DNA of 64,000 bases from Echinococcus granulosus (Eukaryota > Platyhelminthes > Cestoda > Cyclophyllidea > Taeniidae): NCBI RefSeq assembly GCF_000524195.1, contig NW_020170386.1, positions 1,853,949 through 1,917,948 of the forward strand, written 5' to 3'. This document shows, in pieces, positions 52,788-62,874 of the stretch. Within the stretch, counting starts at the first letter, position 1. Each line of letters begins with the position of its first letter. Both the position numbers and the translations under genes were made by a program. Under the pieces are notes generated by a model. It was not told where the DNA came from and searched no databases. It saw only the letters and a program-made list of their open reading frames with translations.

Positions 52788-54510
52788 CTAAAACTAAACT
52801 GAAGCTGAAGAGCACCCACGGGCAACTTAATTCAAGAGCAAAACCCTTGTCGACAGATGAAACAATTCTTCCAGGTGCGAAGTCAACAATGTTACCACAT
52901 GAGAGCATCAACTTAACGAAACTACGGGGAAGGACCAAGCTCCAGACTCAGCAACAAGACGGAGGCTAGGCGGTCAAATAATTCAAATACACAAAGTTAA
53001 AAATCCTCTCTGTATGAGGATCGATCCCAACAAAGTGTTAGGGAAAGGTAATCATACAGCCGGTAGAAGCAAGTTTAATTTTTTGATTGTACAAAATTAC
53101 TATTACACAAAAGAATTGAGATGCGTTGCCAGTTGCAGTAATTCTTGCATTTATTCGAGACACACGAACAGCAAGAATCGATCATTATCAGCTCTGGTTA
53201 TGTTAAACTTCTTGGAATAATTTATGTAAACGTTACGTTTCTTAGCAATAAAGTCAATGCGTCTACAGTTACACTAGCAGGTAAATTCAGGTCCATTTTA
53301 AAGTTAGCGGCGAAAGTTTCGTTTAGAAAATCAACCTCCAAAATATCTCCACTATTGTGTTTTATATGCCTACAAACACAAGCCCTATTTTTGGCGCAGC
53401 ACTTATTAGTTAACGTGCAAAGTTAAGTTTAAATCCATGAATTCGCTAAGGTCTTACCTCATTGGTACTTATTATATGTTCATCTGACCTAGACATTGTT
53501 ATTACACCTCGAGGTGTGATTGGTTTACTTTTGAATGTAATTGACATTTAACCCCCCGGCTCCGTAAGTTAGCGTATTTCGATGTTTGATTGGGTGGGAC
53601 ATGTGAGTTTCCTCGTGACATTGCTACTTGTTTGTGGACACTCTACTTTTGTTTGACAAAGTCCTTTTCTTGTTTTTTGTAACCCACCACGCTGTTCATT
53701 CTTATATCCTTTGTTGGTATTTTTGCAATTACATTAACTTATCTCAGCCGTGGAATTCAATTCATGACGGTCTGCCCAGTAATAATTTACGTTGAACTTT
53801 TAGTTAGTAGGTGACGTTCTCGGAAGTGATAGAGATTGTTAGATTTGCAGCCCCAATCTCATGTCATGAGAGACAACATGTTATATGTTCTTTAGAGGAC
53901 CGAGCATGCTAATTTTACGTTTAATCGTAACGGAATCTAATCTAGAATGTACATTCTCTGCAATTGTTTCGTCTTTTGTCCCGTTTTTTTTACTTTATTC
54001 TTCCATAAAATTGGGTGTTTACTTGACACTTTGTGGGCTGAAAATGCAACTTGTTTCTGCGGTCCAGACTTATACAATCTAAAAGACATTTTAATTCGAT
54101 ATTTTTCTTATACAGTCCTAAATCAAGTCCAAAAAAGCAACTGCTGTGGTGATTGAAGGAGTTTACCTAGGGTTTTTGGGATCAAGTTTCTCATGTGTCT
54201 AGTTCGCGTCCAACCTTTTTTAAAAAGTGTCCAAGTATTATTCGATATTCCCCCCACTTTATCAAAACCTTGTTGGTTTTTTTCTTTTAACTGATGTTCC
54301 TGCCAAAGGTGCTTCGAACATTTGTCTCTCAATGATTTGTCTTTAATATGTAACATCCATTAATATATCTTGATATAAAATATAATCGGCTTGTATATTT
54401 ACCATCTTTTGCGATTTTAGTTTCGTTTATTTGGGACAGTTTTGGTGTTTTTGCTGTTAAAGCTTCTACTGAAATTTTCACCGGGCTGTAGGGGTATCTA
54501 AATATACATC
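52788..54510. promoter_or_regulatory. Divergent region between ITFG2 and LAMTOR2
   Basis: The two start codons face away from each other across 1.7 kb, or 1.0 kb if the upstream ITFG2 exon is real. Both promoters must lie here. Short frames at 53014-53426 and 53885-54156 show no domain. Confidence 0.45.
53458..53496 (-). other. Possible alternative first coding exon of ITFG2
   Basis: A 39-nt open exon starts with ATG and ends GAG before the strong donor GTAAGA. It is in phase 0 with the ITFG2 exon whose acceptor TTTTAG directly touches the canonical ATG at 52787. Whether it is used is unknown. Confidence 0.35.
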
Positions 54511-55625
54511 ATGTTGAGATTGCGAGCATTGTCACGGTACCTGGATCGTGTTAGGACCGGAGGCGTGGAATCCATAATGCTCTTCAGCACCGAAGGTATA
54601 CTTCTTACTCAGTCCGGTATTGACACTGGAAATGTTAAAACCGCAGCGGCGATTGTTTCGAACGTCTGGAACATGTATCAAAAACAACTCCAGTTGAATG
54701 AGTCGGTAAGCCGCGTATTTTTTATGAAAGTTTTTGCTTTTTATTCGAATTGCATCGTATTGTTTGAAAAGTTCCATTACTTGAATGAGTACGTTTGAAG
54801 AGCAGCTTTCTTATGGTTCTTTGTAATTACACATTACCTGAACTATTGTTCTTCACTTCCATGTTTTTAAGACGATGATAATTTTGACTTATGCCGTTCT
54901 CTGGCACGACATAACTTTTCAGGATTTCGACCAGATTAAAGTTGGAGTTACGGTTATCTCTTTTCCTGGCCTGTCAAAGTCATGCATAATTTCCCCGAAT
55001 TGCATTCATTTTTGAGTTTTCAGTTATTATTATATTGAATACATAGCTTTAAAGTCAGTGGTGCTCACATTGTTCGTTTTCCACTTATTTACTGTAGATT
55101 TACTTTCATCGTGTTGATATACCCAGTAATCGTTGAAGTACTGCCTTTAAGTCAAGCTTTCTATTGACTTTGAGTTTAATAACTTGCTGTCGTCTCATTT
55201 CATACCATATTTGGCTCAAAAGTTTGAAGTTCCCATGCTTATGCTTGAGCTATTTGGATTTTGCGAAAACGTCTCGTTGTGAGAGCGCATAGCTGATCTC
55301 GTGAATTTCAGCACTGACTTAGTTGGCTATCGTATCCGTAAAGTGATGGAAGCTTTGTACTCAAGAGGTAGACTCTACCATCATACACCCAAATGTTTTT
55401 TTATTCTTTGAAACCATGTTACTATTGTACGGTCGTTTCTAGGAGTCGTTGCAAGAAATAATCGTTGAATTAACCAACGGAAGGCTTGTTTTCACCAGGG
55501 TTGCCTCCGTCATTATATGCATATACGGCTCCAAGAAAATCAGTCTAGCCTTGATGCGCGCAAAGATGAGCCTACTGGCGGAGAACCTCCATGAGCCTCT
55601 TTCTTTGCTGACTGCTTCCAACTGA
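54511..55625 (+). CDS. LAMTOR2: LAMTOR2 (p14), Ragulator subunit
   Basis: LAMTOR2 is a roadblock/LC7 protein of the Ragulator complex, which anchors Rag GTPases to late endosomes and lysosomes for mTORC1 activation. Two exons, 54511-54705 and 55443-55625, join in phase 0 and give 125 residues, exactly the human length. The roadblock fold is visible: TGGVESIMLFSTEGILLTQS forms the first strands, TAAAIVSNVWNMYQK a helix, LVFTRVASVIICIYG the later strands, and LALMRAKMSLLAENLHEPL the last helix. The start matches the family (MLRxxAL). A 737-nt intron separates the exons. Other roadblock proteins (LAMTOR3, DYNLRB) fit less well. Confidence 0.97.
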
Positions 55626-56260
55626 TTTGCTTTTCATGCTCTCATTTATACCTACAAGCAAAATTATTATATGCTAGTAAATTGCTCTTCGACCAAACAT
55701 TCTGTTCTGGTGTGTTGTATTGCTTCTGGACTATGCTTTTGTGTGTACCTATCCTTGGTTTGCTTTGTCATTACACCCCTTGTCCATGTTAACTTCATTT
55801 TCTGAATGTCCAGCTTAAACTACTTATTGCAGCGGAACTTTCAATTACCGTTTGCCACTGTTGTAAAATAGCGGTACGGGAATTTTAATGCATGGTGTGA
55901 CTTTAGGGGTGCTGGTGCCACTAAAGTCCATGATGTATTGATTATCAGTTCCGATTCACGCTGTTGCCGTGGTAAGTGGGCGATGTGATTTGGGTGCCTT
56001 CGCACTTCATTTACTGGAACCATATGCACGTTGCCTTAACCTTTGCTAAAATCCATTCGTATCATAGCCCTCCGACAAATGAGCCACCATAAATTTTCTG
56101 CTGGTATTCAGCATTCAGTTCAAAAGAACTTACCTTCGAGTATTCTTTTAAGTAACCATAAACCATGCGGCTGCCATGCCCAATGGCTGTGCTCTATACA
56201 AGCTGTTCAATTTTATATCACAGGCGCTCTTGCCTTTACTGCTCTTTAGGGCACAAACCT
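55626..56260. other. Short spacer between LAMTOR2 and the cytidylyltransferase gene
   Basis: 635 bases between two genes on the same strand. An acceptor (ctctttag) at 56249 lies 11 bases before the next start codon. No gene is supported within. Confidence 0.5.
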
Positions 56261-59200
56261 ATGCCTCAGCAGCATCGATTCGGTGGCGTGAATGATCAGG
56301 GAGGATGGGGGACGGCGGTGACATCACAACTGAAGCAGAACGGCCTTGCAGAGGACCAGGAGAAGCGCGAAATGCGACATCCGGCCCCCTTCTCACACGA
56401 ACCTGCTGCCCTTCGGGCTCTGGAGGAGTGCGACTACAGTACGAAAATTACTCTTCAAATGGCAAAGTCTGGGAAGGGTAAGCTATCGTCGGCCGTACAT
56501 AGTCATTTATTTTGTTTTTTTTTATAATAAAAAGTACATTTTTGATACATCATATTTCCCCGGTGGATGGGTTTGTTTTTTTTTTCACTATATTATTGTT
56601 GCATGATTGGAAATCGTAATGCAGTCAAATCTTGTCCATCATGCATCAGTTTATCCGTTTTTCCAAGCTATTTTGATGAACTTAAAGGCATTGCAGCATT
56701 AGGGGTAAAAAATGATATTACCATAAGACAATACAGACGACGATATATCAAAATAAGTGCCAGTTTGTTATTTGTGCTCTATTGGTTATTCCGTCCAAGT
56801 GAATAACACATTCGATCTAAGCGTTTGGTTTAGTGCCATTCTGTGCCACGTCCTTTCATTCTCCTAGTCTCTCGACCCTTTGTAAAATCAATCTTATGTA
56901 GGCCACGGAATTCCAAAGTCTTTATACCTGAAAAGATCGTTTAGATATTCTTTATCTCCTGTGTTGGAGTACCGTATTTTAACACTGGTCTCAATTTATG
57001 CCACTTTCCTGGATGGTTGAATAAGTGAATTTGCTTTACCTGCATGTTGCTGACCGCAGTGACTCAAATTCATTGTGTATTTCTGATCTGAGATAATGTC
57101 ACGTGCATATAATTCCCAGTAAAGTGCATTTCTTTCAAATAATTCGCCTTCATATGCTTAAAATCCCCTTCAAAAGACAAAGCTATTTAAGAGGTCAAGT
57201 GGGTTTCCGTGCTATCGATTATCCAATTATCAAATATTGCCCTCTGAGTCCCACCTTTTACATTCTCAAATTCATCTGTGTCAGCTTTAGTAGTTGAGAT
57301 TCATTTTAGTATACTCTAATTAATTTTTTCATTTATAACCTTGCACAAATTTCAGGCGATCTGTCAATTCAAATCAGCCCAAGCCTTTTTCCTCAATAAT
57401 GTAAATAAAGCAAAACAAAACATTAAATGACGTACTTCGTACCTGTCATTGGAGTCATAAAGTTTCATCACAGTAAACAAACCCCTTCCATCCTCTCTTT
57501 CATTCTGTTGGTGTGGATTAATTTTTCTCAAACCTAGCCCGCTACATTTTTGTGATCTGTCTAGGTTCCGCTACAACGCCTCTATGTGGATTTTGAAATT
57601 AAACAGCAAAATGTCCCTTATATTCGTACATCACAGTTATCATTCTCGAGCTCGTTGGAAACTTTGTCCGCATCTTCTAGCCGCATTACCATCGGGTCGG
57701 TCTAACGATCCGCTTCCAATTTCCTGCTTTCTGTTTCTTCGATAATGTTGACCTCTGAGCATTGGGTGCCATAGGTAATTTCCCTGCTTTTACACTTCAT
57801 GGACTTGCTCTAGAATCGCGGATGCTCTTTGTGGCGCAAATTTACCCATAAAAGCCGTTTTATTTATCCAGCTCCGCGTCGTGTACGCGTCTACGCAGAT
57901 GGCGTCTACGACATGTTTCACTCAGGTCACGCGCGTCAACTCATGCAGGCCTCCAACGCCATCCCGAACACTTACCTCATTGTCGGCGGTAAGCCCCTGC
58001 GCTCTCCTTTAGTGAACAGACCTGTTTAGCGGCTGTTTGAGCATATTTTACCCTTACCTCCGGCTTAAACCGTGGATATTGACTTTCTGTTTCATTGTCG
58101 AAGTCGGCTTGTCCTTTCATTTGCACATTTTCATGCTTGAATAAGCGTTTCCGGTGATGTGAGTGAACATGAACGGCTGTATCTATTTTAGACATGCAGC
58201 ATCGATGGCTCAGCAACTAGATAAGTTAAATTAACTATGAAGATAGGAGAGCTGTTTGCGTGACCGTTTGTGATGTACAAATTTGGGTGTTTGTGTGGGT
58301 TTCATGCTCATTTGAACTGCGTACCCCTTAATCGTGATTTTTTCCGATTTTTTCCTGACCTTTCCCTTTTTCATTATGGGCATAAGTGCATTTTACGAAT
58401 GCAGGCGTTGTCAAATGAAAAGCAGAGTTTATAAGTATTGCTATTCAGAAGCTGGTAAACAGTGGTAAACCCATCTCAGAATTACATTTCCCATTTTTAG
58501 TGGGAAATTAAGGAAACTGAATGAATAATTTTTGAAATAAGGGTTGTTGTTTTTGGGTTTGAATTGTCAATGTGACAATTTACAAATTCGTTGACAACTA
58601 CCCTATTTATTCCTTAACTCCGACCCTCCATGAGCCAAATTTCAGTGATGGTTGTCTTAATTTTATTGTCTGGCATCACTTATTTGCGTAGGTGCCCCAG
58701 TACTCACATCGATCGCTTGGTTCTTTAAGACTCACGTAAGCAACCCACCAAGTGCGATTAGATTGGCGCAAAAAGATCAACGCGATGCAATTTCTGTCAA
58801 TGTGACAGCTTACACAAGACATCGTAATCAAAAACAATCCACGAAGGCCATCTTAAAATGGTGCTTTACATGAGAAAATTTGAGACAGCTAATTTGAACG
58901 ATGTCGATTACGCTCATTCACGTTAGATTAATCGTTCTAACACCACGGATTTTTGTTGCATCAGCGTGTCATTATCACGCCTCGTATTGGCCGTTCAGAG
59001 GGATTCAACAAGTCTGATTTGATCCATTCCGTATTTGTTTACATCTCATTGGCTGTGGTTATTTTCTGTTTGTCGTTGCCTGGCTCTAGTGACCAGCGAC
59101 GCAGACACCCTGTTCCACAAGGGTCAGACTGTGATGAACGAGCGCGAGCGCTACGAGGCTGTCCGGCACTGTCGATATGTGGACGAGGTCATCGTGGCTG

Positions 59201-61064
59201 CCCCTTGGGAGTGCACCATCGATTTCCTAAGGTTACACAAGGTATTCGTTTGTTATTTGCCCTTACTAAGCTCGTTTTCTATCCAAACACCACTGTTCTA
59301 GTTTGGATTTCCTGCAACCAATACCTGTGTGTAGGGTTTGTATTTCCCTCCTATTCTGTCGTTTGATCATCGAGGGCAGTACTTGCTTATTGTCAGTAAC
59401 AGTTAACGCTATTATTTTTGGTCGTGTATTAGTTTTTGTGAGCGGCCTAAGTGAGGCGGTTCTTTCATTGAGTGTACTTGTTAGGGAATGGCTAAACACT
59501 ACGCAACTTTACAGCACACGCCTTTAGTTCTATTTTATTTAGAGTTTGACAAGCAACTCTTGTTTTCCTGCCAGTTATTTTTCTGTTAATTTTAAACGAA
59601 ACTAGAATTCCCTCCTTTTCCCGATGACCTCAGAATTTATAAATGTAAGGAAATTTAGGATGTTTTAATGTTTTATTTCCTAGATTGACTTCATTGCTCA
59701 CGACGACATACCATACGCAGGTGACCGGTTGAATGATATATATCAACCTTTTAAGGACGCTGGAATGTAAATATTCCCCTTTTTCAAATAGCATGCCAAT
59801 CCAACCTTTGCTTGATTTGTGAATGTTTTTTTCATCAGGTTTTTGACAACACAACGAAGTGAAGGAATATCGACGACAGATGTAATTGCACGGATATTGA
59901 AAGATTATGATGTTTATCTCAGACGAAACATTAGTCGTGGGCTAACTCGGCACGATTTAAACATTAGCTATGTCAAGGTATGTTTTTCATGGAAAAATCG
60001 TATGGACGTGTTATTGTTCAAATGAAAAACCCAGTGAATTGCTAACAAAGCATGTTTTTGTAAACGTACTTGCCGTCGCATCGCCTCTTGATTTCTCTCC
60101 ACCTAGATAACCAAATAGCTTGAAATCACTTATTTTCCTGACAAACAACCCTGTATGTTACCATAGATCCTGCGCAGTGGGCTGTACGTTTCCCTCATGT
60201 GTTTTTATGTGTGTAATGGAGATCTAAGTCAACGTCAGGCTTTGGTCACAATGGTTACACTTCGTAAATATCTAACTCCAGCCTTGAGTATCTGCTTTCA
60301 TTCTGATAGCGCACGTGAACTGAAATGCTTTTAATGCATTCACAGGTGCATATCTATCTAGTCTAATAAGGATGAGCAAGATTGAAACTAAAAGTGACTA
60401 ATTGGTTTTACTGTTTAGGAAAAGCAGCTGCTCTTAGAGAACAACATTCAGACAATAGTGGAGAGGGGTAGTCACTTCCTTGGTGATTTCGGGAGCAGGC
60501 GTCGGCGGATAGTGGCGGGTCTGGAGGACCTCTACCAGGAGTTTTCGGCTTCCTTCGTACGTTTCTTCGGTACACAGGGTTTGCTGCGTCATTGGCTCTC
60601 GGACACTACTGCGGCCATCCGCGGCGTTGTTTCGCCTCACGCCTCAGCCTCTCTGCCTCCTTCTCCCCTTTCTGACTACGACGCTAACTCTAACGCCGCT
60701 GACAGGGATAGCACTCGCAACTCCGACAGGTCAGTTGTGTGTACCATACACTTCTTCCAGTTTTGAGCCAGAATGGCTCGGTGCCCTAATAATCTCTGAA
60801 GTCGGTCCTCAAGTAGCTATTTTCCCTGTACACAGAAGCCGGACATCCCAGTGGGGACCACAAATGTGCCGTTATGACACTGAAGAAAACTGACAAATTG
60901 CCACACTAAGTGCCTTTATACCACCGCAATAAGTAGTACCGCAGGGCTTAAAATGTCCTCGCCTTTTCTTTTGTAGATCGACCGGCCGCTCAGGAAAACG
61001 ACCTCCCTTCAAGTCTGATGACTCCATACTCGATTCTGCGTCAAGGAAACGTAGTCGGCGTTAG
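56261..61064 (+). CDS. PCYT1A: Choline-phosphate cytidylyltransferase (CCT alpha type)
   Basis: This enzyme makes CDP-choline from CTP and phosphocholine, the rate-limiting step of the Kennedy pathway for phosphatidylcholine. Exons: 56261-56477, 57872-57988, 59090-59241, 59684-59766, 59839-59977, 60419-60729, 60977-61064. All phases fit, giving 368 residues (human PCYT1A 367). The nucleotidyltransferase HxGH motif is HSGH at 89-92 in [34 protein letters not shown] and the signature RSEGISTTD (from 196) follow. After the catalytic domain an amphipathic region (residues 236-300, with [20 protein letters not shown]) is placed as the membrane-sensing M domain. A Ser/Pro-rich tail ends SRKRSRR. 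The N-terminal basic nuclear signal of vertebrate CCT alpha is absent; the start is [15 protein letters not shown]. Introns are long (73-1394 nt), unlike its neighbour IFT27. Confidence 0.97.
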
Positions 61065-61618
61065 GTGAGAGCCCTTATGAAAGGATTGTTTTGATCAAAT
61101 GGGAAAATTATCGCTGAATTTATTTGTAGCAGCTTCAATTATGCCCCAAATGCCTAAAAACCCTATATTTTACTATGCACTGACGAGCCTCCGAACTATT
61201 TTCTTCGTTTCATTCCCCATTGGATGCTCCTCAGCCAAATCTGGGGAGATTTATTTGAGTTTTATAGAGGAAGTATTTCTTACCTTAAATCAATGGACCG
61301 ACTTATGTCTATGAAATTCATTATAAACTTCAATGTAAAGTGATTATATGGCTACTGGGGATTGTAGTTAGCCAACATGGAGGGAACACGCTGTTAATGC
61401 TTAATGGGCCCACGCATCAAGGGCGATCTTTATTAGTTTTGATGTACTAGTCAGTAAGATTGACCACGCTTTTGATATTCTCGAGGTGGGCTTGTTTGGA
61501 TTGGTTTTGCTTGTTTAAGTGTCGTAGCACCACTCGGATAACAACCAACACTGATCCAACGTAAGGAGCCCATCAGATAATGTTTCTTGATTAAGGGCCT
61601 TTTTACCCTAAAACTGAA
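61065..61618. other. Convergent spacer between cytidylyltransferase and IFT27 genes
   Basis: Both genes end here. A minus-strand AATAAA (plus 61429-61434) lies about 185 bases beyond the IFT27 stop and may be its polyadenylation signal. The plus-strand frame at 61099-61314 has no motif. Confidence 0.5.
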
Positions 61619-62484
61619 TTACAACATTTCTCTAAATTGGCCAGCTGTAGTTTGGTATAGTTTGTAAAAGTCGCGTGCTAGAATATTGAAGGGTTCCAGG
61701 ACGTTCCGCGCTTCTTTCTAGAAAATAAGAGTGGCTGTTTAACGTCACATCTGTGGCTTCAGCATGTGATGCAATCTAGACGATAAACGGGGTGTGTAAA
61801 TAGGACCGCATTTCATATTAGTTTCTCTCTCTCATCAGAATGTGGATTCGTGTGTGGTAGGGCTTACGATTGATAATTCGCAATACTTGATACCAATTTC
61901 CTCTGCGAACTGCCGGGCTTCAGTCTCGGTGACGTCACGTAAAGAAATTAGGTCAGTTTTGTTACCAATAAGAATGCCTGGCGAATATTTGTATCAGCCG
62001 TAAATATACCTGGGACACTGCTGTTCTTGGCTAGTTCCTTTACTTTTTGAGTCCACAGGGGGCATGCTTCGAAACTCGATCGGTCCGTAACATCGAACAT
62101 CAATACGAATACGTCAGTGGTGCCAACCTACATTTCGTTAGTATCACACAAACTTACAAACTTCTCGAAGAGGTTATGGTAGACGGGGCTTCCGGGATAA
62201 TCATAAATCAAAAATTCCTTAAAGCAGTGAGTACTAGTGATTCGAATTACCACATCTGTGCTGACGTCCTGAAGGTGAATATTTCGTACGTTAAGCTTGG
62301 GAACAACAGTCTTGGAGTATAGATAGATAAAGCCACAGTACCATCCTATATGAGTAGGGGAATTCCTTGCGTGATTCCACTAAAGCGTTACTAAGAGCAG
62401 TTTTTCCCACGGCTTGATGGCCTAAAAGATCAATGCAAGGTACTTCAAACCTATAATAGCGCATTTGCCACGGATACAACGCAT
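61619..62484 (-). CDS. IFT27: IFT27 (RABL4), small GTPase of intraflagellar transport
   Basis: IFT27 pairs with IFT25 in the IFT-B complex and supports BBSome-dependent export from cilia. Exons in transcript order: 62484-62451, 62421-62342, 62310-62158, 62127-62010, 61977-61868, 61717-61619, giving 197 residues (human 186). The P-loop GHQAVGKT is at 12-19, with the same 12-residue lead as human IFT27 (MRCIRGKCAIIG). The G3 motif is DYPG at 75-78 and the G4 motif NKTDL at 134-138. The C-terminal helix KEARNVLEPFNILARDFYKL matches the family. There is no C-terminal prenylation cysteine, as expected for IFT27. The first four introns are 29, 31, 30 and 32 nt, and the last is 150 nt. An unspliced reading from ATG 62464 also reaches the P-loop but then stops early. 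Confidence 0.93.
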
Positions 62485-62874
62485 TACGGTAACGTGAACT
62501 GGTGTATCGCCAGGGACGAATGCCTTTGGTTAACTAAAACAAAGTGCAGGGCAATGAGATGCGAACAGTAATTAAGGTGCTACAAATGTTTTCCCTTCTT
62601 GATGCAGAATATGCCTTTAAAGAATGTATTGTTGCACTAGTTATAAGGAATCTTTAGTATCACTGAAAATCAAGATTTTTTGACACAGACCATCTAATTA
62701 TAAGAATTGGCTTACAAGTTGCACCGCCCTCCACCTTATCAGCCACATTATTAAACTAATTGCCTTAAAAGTAACGCAGTTAGCAAACTTCGAGTACCAC
62801 CGTCACCCTCAAAGCGCATTAGATCGTCAGTGTCATAGCAACCAGTCAGTTGACAAAATAGCAATTCATCTGCA
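62485..62874. promoter_or_regulatory. Putative bidirectional promoter, IFT27 and coiled-coil gene
   Basis: The two start codons are 390 bases apart and point away from each other, so the interval probably serves both genes. No X-box (RFX site) was identified by eye with confidence. Confidence 0.5.
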
